Positions 23,393 through 36,200 of a stretch of 64,000 nt of DNA are shown in pieces; position 1 is the first letter of the stretch, and each line of letters starts with the position of its first letter. Location: assembly GCA_029582265.1 (NCBI GenBank), contig CM055820.1, positions 12,554,966-12,618,965 of the forward strand. The letters are read 5' to 3'. Below the pieces are notes generated by a model, which worked only from the letters and a program-made list of their open reading frames with translations, had not been told where the DNA came from and ran no database searches. Made by a program: the position numbers and the translations under genes. The DNA is from Zoroaster sp. YZ-2022. Taxonomy: Eukaryota; Echinodermata; Asteroidea; Forcipulatida; Zoroasteridae.

Positions 23393-23560
23393 CTGCTAAG
23401 CAAATCATTTTGTTAAGCAATATAAAACAGTCTACCAGCCAATTTACACACATTTTGTATGCCAGTTTGGCTGGTAACCAACAAATTCTGTGAAGCAATT
23501 TTTTTCTGGTGAGCAAGTTTTTCTGCTTAGAAGCTCGGAAATTGCGCCCTGGTCCAGTAC
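23393..23560. mobile_element. TGCTAAGCAA repeat, single copy
   Basis: It contains tgctaagcaaat, aagcaatataaaacagtcta, gccagtttggctggtaacca and ends gctcggaaattgcgccctgg. The same unit is tandemly repeated at 48644-49050 and degraded at 54618-54742. Confidence 0.6.
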
Positions 23561-24031
23561 CAAAAAGGAATATTCTGATGTGATATTGATGAAGCTTGGA
23601 TGGAAGTATGTACATGTTGCCATTTTATGTTTGTTTTTGGTTATTTATTTGTTACTTTATATTGAAAGTAAGCATACTTATAATTATTTTTTATAACAAG
23701 TAGTTTTGCCAACATTGCTAGCTAATCCATTGGTGTTTGGCTAACCGTTTTAGGGGGCGTACGGTTATTTTTTGTTGGGGCATTGCCGAAAGCACCTCCG
23801 CCTCCTCTAGACAAAACCAACCGATTAGAAACAATCGCATTTTCATACTTTTTGCTTTAATTTTATAGGCCTGAGTACTGAGTATTTGATGTGCAATGTG
23901 CGAGATCCAGGCGCCAATAATTATCGTTATACGGCTCTTCCGTGATCGACAGAACAGCTCACCCCTCCCCCTGGTAAAAAAAAATAAAAATTATTATGCG
24001 AAAAAAAATCACCTTAACTGGATTGAGTTTG

Positions 24032-24041
24032 TGCGCATGCG
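24032..24041. promoter_or_regulatory. NRF1-like motif upstream of SMC1A
   Basis: TGCGCATGCG lies about 145 bp before the SMC1A ATG and matches the palindromic core of the NRF1 (alpha-Pal) consensus, common in TATA-less housekeeping promoters. Function is inferred from motif and position only. Confidence 0.5.
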
Positions 24042-24056
24042 TTGTCTACCGTTCTG

Positions 24057-24067
24057 TTTCCCGCGAA
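24057..24067. promoter_or_regulatory. E2F-like motif upstream of SMC1A
   Basis: TTTCCCGCGAA fits the E2F consensus TTTSSCGC and lies about 120 bp before the ATG. S-phase regulation would suit a cohesin gene. No TATA box is evident nearby, and the transcription start cannot be set from sequence. Confidence 0.5.
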
Positions 24068-24184
24068 CCGAACGTTTGATCAAAATGCACCAAATTTGCT
24101 CCAGAAAGTAGAGCATTTCGCACAGATTGCAAGATATTAGCCTCTAGAGATAGCTTGATCCACCGGAGCACCCAAAGGACGACC

Positions 24185-24293
24185 ATGGGGTACTTAAAGT
24201 TGCTTCTTTTGGAGAATTTTAAGTCTTACCAGGGCAAACAAACCATCGGTCCATTCAAGCCGTTCACTGCCATCATTGGACCAAATGGCGCAG
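24185..24293 (+). CDS. SMC1A: SMC1A coding exon 1
   Basis: This exon encodes residues 1-36 plus the first base of codon 37. It holds most of the Walker A loop (GPNGA) and breaks inside it, before the catalytic Lys. The donor is gcag|gtaatg. Confidence 0.96.
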
Positions 24294-27200
24294 GTAATGC
24301 ACTGAAATGCCCTTAACCAGTTGTGCTATAAATCTTTGTTGTTTCACTGTCGGATTGTACCGGCACGGTGTAATTGCGACTATTTTTTTTCTCCATATGT
24401 GTGTTTAAGATACTGTACAATGTATTTGATGTGCAATATATATTTGATGGAATTCTTGTGCCAGTAACGCCTGGTTGGTGAAAAAAACATGAATCGTTAA
24501 ATTTTATGGATTTACATAAATTTACATTTACAACATTAACGATTTAAAATTTTTTTGGAAGGAATGTATAATGTTATTTCTTTTAAAATATTTATAAATT
24601 ATAGTAGGGTTTTCAGTTTGTACATGCTTGACCGAAGCCCGCCACACGTACAGCGCATCGCCCGCAACAAAAAACATCAAAATTTTAAATCAAAACATTT
24701 TACTACTTTTACGTAATTAACTGTCAAAATCTTACATGTAATAGCTCATTGGAAAGCTTATAGTTTCAGCTATCCAACAATGTACATAAAATAGCAATCG
24801 GAAGTATGTGCGAAAGCCTAGGTTTTTATGAATGAACCACTCTCGTCCCGCCCAGCCTTTCGCGAAGTGTTGCGAGATCGGGCGCATTCGGCCCGTAAAA
24901 TTTGCCGCACTCTGCTGAGGGCATCCACTTCGGAGCTGTCTCCGCGCCCGAGTAAATTGTGATTGACATGAAAACAGGTTTCCCTATTGAGTCAAAGAGC
25001 TCCTTTACATACCCATGCTTGCTCGATCTCCATAACTACTCTACAAACGAAGCTACGAAGAGATAAAAAGTAAACACCGTTTTTTCGAGGTGAAATCTTC
25101 AAGTTGAAAGGTAAGAGCGGTGTCTGAATGAATTTTACACCTCTTTTCTATCAGTATCATATGTGAAAGTTTTGAGCCGTAATTTTGTTTAGTTTTGAGC
25201 GGAGAGTGTATTTTTTAAACCCTTTCAAAAGCTCTTATGAGGGAAACGAGCACGAACGCTGTGCGTGTGTATCATGGTGTGTGTAGGCTGATTCAACGGT
25301 TTTGGTGTCATTAGGGATGTACATAGTGTATGGACAGTCGCGCTTCATTGAATGCTGTATATTTGATTAAATAAAACAGGATTCCTCAAAAACTACTCGT
25401 CCGATTTTCTTGATTTAAAAACCATTGTATTTCTTTCATCAAGACCTTTAATTTGATATAAATATTGAGCATATTGGTTTAGGAATAATTTTTCACCTGA
25501 AAACCCTAATTATAGGCTTAGACCTTTAAAATAAAACAATGAAACGACGTAAGTAATGTTAGCCATCATTCTTATCATTAATGTTAACCAAGATTGACTT
25601 AAATTTAATATTTTCACATAATTTCACATAATTCGGGTTTATAAGCTTAACAAGTCAACAGATGTGGCCAGAAGTACCCAGAAATGTTGAATAAGGTGGT
25701 GGGGCAAATTAAACAATGCAGCCTGTACATTTTTGATAACGTTACATTTTTTAACATTTTATTTCATGTGCCCATTTTCTGTACATTTATTTTGCATATT
25801 TTTTACATCCATCATATTTTGATAAATGTTAATAAGTAGGCCTGGGCGAATAGTAAAAATTTACTATTCGATTAATCGCGCGCAACTTTTTGCGAATAAT
25901 CAACTATTCGCGAATAGTTGGCCATTTTTTCCCGCGGTTTATAAAAGTACTAAAACATTAAAAACAATTGCTTTGACAGTAATTTCTGGCCTATTTGTAA
26001 CATTCAGACAATAAACAAACACATACATTAAGCTCTTTCATGCCTGTTGTTGTTTTTTCTTTATTTCTTGCAAAATTGTACTCGAAATAATACATTTTCG
26101 TAAGTGAAAATCCAATCGCCGTCGAGTTATTACTCTGGCAGCGTGGGAAACTTCCAGCACAAATTAGCATTAACAGTGCACATTGAGCACATGCTACATG
26201 TAAGTCACGCGCAGTTACGTTCATCCCATGTCAAAAGAGGGAAGTCCACCTAAACCCCATAAAATGAACGCATTGAATAGATCTTGTTTATATTTAAGTC
26301 GCCGTTAAGAAATACCAATAAGTTGACGGTCACCCCTGTTATTTCAAATCGATTAGCCTAGTCCTATACACAAAATAAATAACCATGCAAGCAGTACGTA
26401 TTTATGCTCATGCAGGGGCCACTTTTTAGACGTGTTCGTTGTTTATGTCCAAAGCTAGCTACCTTTGGTTCAGGCACGCACGTGGTGAGTGTACCCTGAA
26501 CTGATTTTGGACAAACTTTTCTTGGGAACCAAATGGGGCGTGGCAAACAATTACGTCATGCAATAAGTGGATCGGTGGGATTTATCATTACTCATCAGTA
26601 GACCTACGTTACCTGCAAGTGCAAAGGCAATTACACCAGCAATGTGAAAGACAGTGACCAAAGACCATGCTTTTCGTAGTTAATATTTATGAAAATAAAT
26701 TGACATTTTCAAACAAATCGATGTGTAATAAATAAACAACATGAAACATTAATCGCAGTTGTTTAATCATTAATTCATCATCTCCAGCTTTTCTTCAAAA
26801 ACAAAAACGTTACATGATTTCGTAGTGTTCAAATTTAATTAGTAATTACCTTCAGTTTATGCTACTTTTAAGTTTATGCTACTTTTAAGTTTATGCTACT
26901 TTTACAGTCGATGCAGTCACAGCCATCCAGGCTGTCCTGTCGGCTCCCTCAAAGGCACTACTCGTGAGTACTATTCACGAATACTACAATGCACGAATAC
27001 TACAATGCGTACAACTACCAGCAGTGCCTGGACAGAACAGTACAATTGGCAGCATTGCTCACGAATAGTATTCGCGAATAGTTCACGAACAGTTCACGAC
27101 CGCAATTTTTATGTTGTGTAAAGGCAATGCATTATTGCAGGTAACAGTCGCTGCAGTCACAGCCAGCCAGCCTGACTTGTCGGCTTCCTCAAAGGCATTA

Positions 27201-30200
27201 CTAGTTACAAACACTACAATGCTTACTCCCATGACTAGACAAAACTGTAATTGCCAGCTTAATAGGATTACTCACAAATAGTGGTTGCGAATAGTTAGCA
27301 AACACTTCACGACCACAAGTTATGGATGGTTTGGAAGGCAATTGGTCATTATTCGTGAATAGTTGCCAGGTATTCGCGCCTGCGCGATTAATCGAATAAT
27401 TCAAATACCGCGAATACGAGTACGATTAGCAACAACTGTTCGCGAATATTCGAATAATCGAATTATTCGCACAGGCCTATTAATAAGTGAATAATCTAGG
27501 GTTATGTTAGGCTCTGTCAAATGTAATGTGTTTATTCACATCATGTGGTTCAATGTCTTGTTTGGTCAGTCACAAATTCCAAAGGGTAGGATGTTGTATC
27601 TGACCGCCACTTTTTCTCATTCAATATAACCAATAATGTAATCTTACCTGCCCAGTAAGGTGGAGAACATATGGATGATGATGGACATATTCTTCAAATT
27701 GTTCCAGGATATTTATTTATTGAAAAATCAGGCATTTTTGGTATACAATGACTTCCTCAGTCATGTCAGTCTGATCTTGTCAACTCCCATGTTAGTGACC
27801 AACATGGTCATTGTACATACTCAGTGACAACTATAATAGGATCCTTCTATTTTCTGAAGGGGAGGATGTTTTTAGAAGGGAAATAAAGTCCGAAAACCAT
27901 CATAAAAGTGGATTTTAAAGATAGTTTTCGCTTTCTGTACCCCAAAAAATCGATAGAATAATTTTGTAACTAGTTAGTGGCTGCAAAAAAATTCCCCCAA
28001 AAACCTTTAAAAGTGGCGGTCGGATACGACATTATTTCCACCATCATAAAAGTGGATTTTAAAGATAGTTTTCACTTTCTGTACCCCCAAAAATCTGGTT
28101 AGTGGTTACAAAAAAATTTCCCAAAAACCCTTAAAAAGTGGCGGTCGGATACGACATTCTTTCCATTACAAACATTAGAGCTTCAGCTATTTCCTTGCAG
28201 TTATTATTATGAATGAAAAACTGAAACTTATTTGTCAAGTTTGGAAAGAATGTCAAACCCAACCGCCCCTTTGTGCACAATGTCTAAGCCTGTGTTTTTA
28301 GCAGTCAACAAAATGGCCAACATCTCACTGGATGTGCATACATTCATTGCTCAAAATCTCCCAAAAATATCTTTTCCAATCCTCACTTGACTATACTTTC
28401 CTCTCCTTAATTGTGTCCTCTATCATCTTAAAGGAAAATTTGTGATATTTGTTATGTGTGGATAGAAAAGTGGCGGTTGTATTCTGCATTGTGGAGTGTC
28501 GTGGCCGAGCGGTCTAGCGCACCGAACTCAAGTTCTGGTGTTGCCAGCAGCAGGGTGTGGGTTCGAGCCCCGGCCGTGACACCTGTGTCCTTGAGCAAGG
28601 CACTTAACCATAATTGCTTCTCTCCACCCAGGGGTTAAATGGGTACCTGTGAAGGCAGAGATGGTTTGCTCTATATGCGCTAGAAATGGCAGCAATTGAG
28701 CTGTATACTCCCCAGGGAGCTGAGATGGTTTCAGGAATGATTTATGAGCCTTATGAGCCTTATGAGCAGGGATAATAATATAATGCGCCTTGAGCGCCAC
28801 TTAGTTGGTGGATACGTGCGCTATATAAATCTATACATTATTATTATTATTATTATTATTATTCTTTTCTAAAAGTCTGTTGTAATTTTCCTCTAAAACA
28901 GGTAAATCCAACCTAATGGACGCTATCAGTTTTGTTCTCGGTGAAAAGACTTCCAACCTTAGAGTGAAGAGACTGTCTGATCTCATTCATGGAGCACCCA
29001 TCGGAAAACCAGCATCCAACCGAGCCACGGTGACTGCCGTCTACGGTGAGGAGGATGGCACTGAGATTCACTTCACCAGAATGTAAGGAGGTTTCCTGAA
29101 TGCGCTTTAAAACCCTTCTACTTTCGGTACTAATTTCCAGCGAGTCGACTGACCATTCAGAACTAGACAACTGTCTGTTTATGAATGGTGGATGAGCTGT
29201 GTAGATAACAGTACCATGTACAGTTTAGATGCATTCACCACACAGTACCATTTGACAACTGTCTGTTTATGAATGGTGGATGAGCTGTGTAGATAACAGT
29301 ACCACGTACAGTTTAGATGCATTCACCCATTTGACAAGCATTATACAAACTGGCATAGTACCTTTAATCATTCATTCAAATCTGTTTGAATGATATTGAA
29401 TCAGAATGATCAATCAACAGGAATCAGGATGGTTAATCTTTGACTCCTTATTTATAAAGACTTTTTTATTAATGTTTTTTGTTTTTAGGGAAACACAGCC
29501 CGAAAAAACTGGTCAAAAAAACAAAAACTCCTGTTCCTAGTTTCCATGCGTGTCGCTTCAGACCTGCATGTCAGCATCTTTAGTTTGTTTTTATTATTTT
29601 TTTGCTATGAAATTATGTCCAATTGCAGCCAAAATTGCTGGATTGATTGGAATTCTGCCGTGCTGTGTTTTAAATGACTTTTTCACATAGGGGTATGAGC
29701 GTTTGCCCAATTTGTGCGGTCTCTCTTAGCTACCATACTTTGTGTATGGGAAATTTGATCTGGTTCCAATAACCGTTGTATACATGTATACGGTATTTCA
29801 ATGATTGGGGGGAAAAAAAGAACATCACCACACCGATTTTGAAGATGACTTATGACCAGAAACCGGAGACCTTTGGGTTTTTTTGGCAAAAAGTTTAATT
29901 ATTAAATTTGAATATTTGTTTGTTTTTCATGTAGTATTATGGGAGCTGCATCGGAGCACCGTATCAACAACAAAGTAGTTACTGCCGCCGACTACACAGA
30001 AAGACTGGAGAGGATTGGTATTCTCATCAAAGCCAGAAACTTTCTTGTCTTCCAGGTAAACCATCATCGTCTAGATATTCATGCATTAAACCCTCCTACT
30101 ATAGCTGCACTTTAGTGGGAAGTTGCTATAGAGGTCAAAACCAGTCAATTGCCTTGTTTTGACTGTTGACCCAAATGTGCGCACAGATGCATTGTTGACT

Positions 30201-33200
30201 GGTTTTTACTGTTCTTTTGACCACCCTGAACAATACAAGACAATGCATTTACCAGTGAAAAATGGTTGACTCATTTTGACCTGTAAATGTACTTACCTGT
30301 AAGATTTGACAGTGTTTGACTTTTAAGTGCACTAGATATACCTTGGGAAGTATATCAACATTTTAACTAATTTTGACCCTGGTAGTAGCAGGAGGGTTAA
30401 TCCCTTACTCCGATTCCATTAATTAACCCTACTTCACATGGAGGCCACTCTGATCCACTAAATTTCCAGTATCAGGCCTGTTATTTCTCAGGATTTTTCC
30501 TGGTTTCAGGATTTTTTTTTTTACAAATATCCCTTGGCATAAAGATTTTCCTGAAAGAAAAGAAATAGCCACCAAGGAAAGAAAGAAGCAGCCTGTATTA
30601 TGTCCAAACCTCTAGTTTCTTGTTTGTGGGGATTTGGAGAGTGTAAATCCTCCAAAATTAAACATCTAGGAGGTTCAGGGGGCTTTGTCCTCTAGACCAA
30701 AGGGAGCCCAGGAACATTTTTCAGGATTTTTTACTTTTGTCAAATCACACTCCTACAGTATGTTCTTCACCAACCTTTAGTGTTACTGTCCTTTCCAAGT
30801 AATCTTACAAAATCAACCCAGTGTCACCCAAGGCCATCTCTGATTATATACTCAACACACACTGAAGGCCATTACAAACCACAGTCTTTAGTGGTTTTGT
30901 ATAGGTGTGCTTACAGTCAAAATACATGGTCGGGTTTACAGCTGGTTGGAGCTGGTTGTTTGAACATATTACAGGCATGAGAATCTTCCGGATTTTTCCA
31001 GACCTCCGGATTTTTCACCTCAAAATATGTGGTCTCCGAGTTCAGTGTGAATTTGATATAAAATTTGGGGGGTAGGTTGTATAGGGGTAAGCTCAGAAAA
31101 CGTGAAAAAAGTAAGTGAAAATTTAACTTTGTCACCCGATAAACTTAGTATTTACAGCAGACAATTGTATCCAGGAAAAGTGTTGTTTAATGTAGCGACC
31201 TATTTGATTGATGCCGCAGCCGGATAAAAAAGGAAGAGTGTCTGACTACTCACTGTATTATGTGTACGTATGTGTCCGTGTTTTTCCCCTCTCTGAATGT
31301 TGACGTCACCGGAATACGCATGTACGGAGAATTTGTTTTAACAAAGAAGTACATTATACAACGATTCGCTTTACACACAACGCGGGGCACTTCGCAAAAG
31401 AGTATTGATCACAACCAAATTCTCTACGTTCCGTAGACTGTGATTAACAGTCCTACATGTATTTTTGTGTGTGTGCGCGTGATGTATGCACCATAGTGCT
31501 AGCGCTGGACGAGAACCGACTTATTGTCAAGTCTATCTGCACACAGTCTGGCGAGAGCAGGAACTTTCTATGCGATCGAGTTTGCACACGATAGAAATGG
31601 CGTTCAAACTTACTGACGTCCAGCGTGGTTCCGCCGTGGATGTTAATGAAATCGACAAAACTATCAAAAATAAATGGAAATGGAATTGGTGTGATAAAGT
31701 TCTGTTTGCTGGTTCTCCAGACCAGCATCTAATCGGCGATTGTTTTCGTAAACTTCACCAAGCTGGCGATACATTTTGTGAATGTTGTCGTGTCACCATC
31801 AGATATGGAAGCTCTGGCTGGGCTGGATTGCCTTGCAGAAACACGCAAGCAAGAAAGAGCACAAGAAACTGTTAAGAGAGGCGAACCAATGAAGTTAATA
31901 CCTAAAATAGCTATCCTTTAAGGATTTCATTTACCAATATCCAAAAATTTCCCGGGATTATTATTTTTTAATTTTTGTTTTTTAAATCCAAATTACAAGA
32001 GATTTCAATGATAAAAATATTCAAAATAGCCATCCTATAAGGTTTTCATATACCAAAATCTAATATAAGCCTGGATTATTTTGTCGTCCTTTTTTGCAAA
32101 ACTCCATTCTCATGCCTGATATTAGTATGGCCTGCAATGTATTAATGGGAGACCACTTTACCCTGCAATCTCAGTGGTGTGACAGTGCACAGAAGGGTAA
32201 CCATAGGATACCCGACCCAAACTGTCATTACCCGGTTCCATTTTTCGGTTCCAATTACCCGTATAAACGACTTTTTAAAATTCGGACTTAACATTTGAGC
32301 GGTACGAACAGAAATATGTTACTCTTGAACAATGTAATGTTTACACTTTTACAGACAATTATCTTTAAATTCAAGAGATTACACTCCAATAAAGCCTTTG
32401 TAGTATTTTACAGACATTTTCCATACACTTTTCTCCAACTGTTTGTGATACATTGTATCGAATCGTTAATGCTGCAAAGGGCCTGGCAGTGGCTGCTTCA
32501 AACAACTTATCAAACCAGCGGCACCGGAGAGACTGTTTGGCTTATTGTTTGCCTAATTGTTTTAATAAAAACGACACAGTAAAGACAAGATCGATTTAAG
32601 TATGGTACCTCTGTATTATAAATTACCAATTACAGTACATGTATGTACACCACCAGAGGCATGTTTTCAACAAAAATGAAAACGGGTATCTGGGTATCCG
32701 AAGTTTCCTGATTTCGGGTATCCGGTTCCTGAAATATCCGAAAACGCACACCCCTAGTTGTTGGGAGTGGCCTCCTTGTGAAACACGGTTAAATTTCTAT
32801 AAAGCTCTAAACTTTTAATTAGCTCAGACTACGTTCTCACTTTCTAATCTCAAGGGTGCCGTGGAGTCCATCGCGATGAAGAACCCCAAAGAGCGTACTT
32901 CCCTCTTTGAGGAGATAAGTCGGTCTGGAGAGCTGAAGACCGAGTACGACAAGCGGAAGGCCGAGATGCTGAAGGCGGAGGAAGACACACAGTTCAATTA
33001 TCACAAGAAGAAAGGCATCGCCGCCGAACGCAAGGAGGCAAAGCTGGAGAAGGAGGAGATGGAACGCTATCAGAAACTCAAGGAGGATCTGGTGGGTTCA
33101 TCAGTTTGAAATGACAGATTTGGATAAGTTTTACTGAATTCATTGATAATATTTGCCTTTTCGGTGGGGGTGGGGGGGGGGGGAGATGGCACTGAATTTC

Positions 33201-36200
33201 ATCAGAGTTTATCCCTAAATACCCTTAGTCCATCAAAATCCACAACCTGGTTTTGCTTGATTTTGAAGGCTTAAGTACTCCACAGCGAACAGAGCATGTA
33301 GCCATGTGTACCAAATCCATCAAACTTCACCGGCTGTTGGATTCATGACTGTGTATAGCCAAGTCATGGATGCTTTGAATTTGCTACTGTACCAATGCCA
33401 TCAAAGTCCAACAATTAGGGTACCTTTTTACTGCATGTTGATGGATTTTGGAGGATTGGGATGGTTCCTAGCAAAAATGCCAAGGGAGTTAATGTTAATG
33501 AATCGCACTTAAGTCCCATTGAGTAACTCTGACTTGAGTCACCTTTTACAGTGACTCTAACTTGACACTTGGGAATTTGAAATCAAATAAAGTTGACTGA
33601 ATTTGAAAAACATTATCTAAAATTCTTCAATCTATGCAGCGTTGTGTGCCCGGAAGAAGATCGTAAGGCTCTGCGACCTTCTTCCGGGCACACAAAGTAC
33701 AACTTTTTGTCCCAGCAGAAGGTTGTAAGCAATAAAATGACTTCTTTGAAAAAATAAGTAGGGCATAACTGTTATATATTTGTTGCTAGAATTACATGTA
33801 CTCCCAAGACATGTTTTTCCATTCCCATGTGGAATTTAACTTTCCTATAATGACATATGAATGGCAGAAAAACGAGCAAGCTTTCACACTCTTTTGCTGG
33901 TCACACTTTCGTTACGTCCTTCTTCCGGGCACACGACGATATATCACAGGACCTGCTGCTATAAAGGATTCTAGCCGGCCAATCCTCATTGAGCAAGCTC
34001 GGTGGTCAAGAGGTTAAGACCTCTGCATTAGTAAGCAGGAGGTCGTGGGTTCAAATCCTGCCCGAGTTTCCTGTGTTTATTTGTTCACAGACACTCGGAA
34101 AAGCACCGATCAATTGATTATCAATTGATTATCTAAAATCAATTGATTATCTAAAATCAGAAATATAATGATCATATAAAATATAAAATAGGTGCTGTGT
34201 ATTCTAATGGAGGCGAAATCACCTGTGTAAAAAAGGATGTCTGAATACAATTTTTGGTACTCTTGCTAAAGTTTTCTTGTTGTACAGGACTAGGGATGGT
34301 CTCATGCACTTGTCTCACCGTGTCTGAGTTTGCTCTAAAACTGAAACTAACTCCAATTAATGTTCTCCTTACAGCTGGACATGCAACTTGAGCACCAGCT
34401 GTTTAAGCTTTACCACAACCAGAACGACATCAAGCGATTCGGCGAGGAGCTGAAGGGGCGCAACGACGAACTCCAGCGATCCACGCATAAGAAAGATAAG
34501 GTGGAGGATAAGATAAGAGACAAGAAGAAGGAATTGGGCCAGCTGACGAGAGAACTGGCCGCAATCGAGAAAGACACACGAGAGAAGGTATGATAAGAAT
34601 GGAATACCATTGAATGAATTTCTTAACATAAGGCCAGAAAAAAAGTCTGGTTTCTGGTCTTAGGTCAGCTTCAAAATTGTTGCAGTGATGCATTTGGTTT
34701 TTTTTAAATTTTTTTAAATTTTTTGCCTACAAGTGAAATACGTGATACATGTATACGCGGTTATTGGAACCAGACCAAATTTACCATACACAAAGTATAG
34801 TGGCTAAGAGAGGCCACACAATTCGAGCAAATGTTCATACCCCTATGTGAACAAGTCGTTTAAAGCACAGCACGGCAGAATTCCAATCGATCCAGCAATT
34901 TTTGCTGCAATTGGACATCATTTCGTAGCAAAAAAAAAGAAGAAGGTTTGAGGCGACACGTGGAGACCAGAAACCAGAGACTTTTTTTTTTTTTTTTGCC
35001 TAAATGATCATAGTTACACATTCAATTTACTTGTTGATAAGTTGATGATGTTATTTCATTTCATTTCATTTCGGTTTTATTCACCAAACAAAAAGTCCAA
35101 GAACTAAAAACTATTTGGTTTACAACGACGAAAATTACGCTAAAACATTAAATAACATTGACAATTTAAAATTTACGAGAAATAATATATATTAAGGCGT
35201 TAAAAATATAAGGCATACAATAAAAAATGAAAAAAACGGAAATTGTAATATTCTGATTAACAATAAAAAATAAAAAAATAAAAAATATTTTTTTATTATT
35301 ATATCAATGATGACCAGTCAACAGGGAGATGGCATTATTATACAAATTCAGCATTTATAAGACATATGATGGACGGAATGGAAGACTGTTGGTATCTTAT
35401 TGTTCTTATTCGGGGCAAGTTAAATTGAGCGGCATTTCTGAGGCTTCGCCCGGAAGTCATTTGTCTGGTGATAGGCAAGAAATGTTGATGGCTCTCAGAT
35501 GTCAGTAGAGATTTAGCAAACCTTTAAACAATATTAGTGCGTCTGTCGGTAAGCGATTCAACATGGAGGGACTGACATCCTTGAAATATTTCTGTATCAG
35601 TTCCAAATGAAATTCAGTCATCTGAAGACAATAAATCAAAATTTTTGGCAAATGAATTTTCGTCTTCATGAAACAAAAATGTTCATGAAAATGAATGCAT
35701 GTTCACAATGAAATAAGCTGAAACTTTTACAGGTTGGTTTTAAACAAAAACCTTGATTCTTATTAAGTATGGATGCATTAACAGACATTTTACCAAAAGT
35801 ATATTCTGGTTTTAAGGATGATTGCAACTATTTGGCGGGTATCTCACAAAATGTTTTCTTACAGGAAGTTGAGTTGAATAAGAAGAAGCCACTATTCATC
35901 AAAGCTAAGGAAAAGACGTCCCACATGATCAAGAAACTGGAAACGGCTAAGTAAGGAAGATTTTAAGTTTGAACTTGCCCAAAAGAGGAAAAGTGAACAA
36001 TTCTGGTTATTTCCTTTCCTTTTGTTGTCAAAATTTCCCTTCCTTTTGTTGTCAAAATTTCCCTGGGGACACATTGGGTGAATAATAAAGATGGTTTGTT
36101 CCAAAAAAACAACTGAGAAATTCTGCATAGTACAATGGTGTAAAAAACTGTTAGCTCACCTTGCCACAATAACATAAATATTACTGAGACGTCTCACCGA

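Noticed and set aside
28456..28638. 60-residue open frame with [17 protein letters not shown]
   Set aside because: It is a translation of the SINE head and body.
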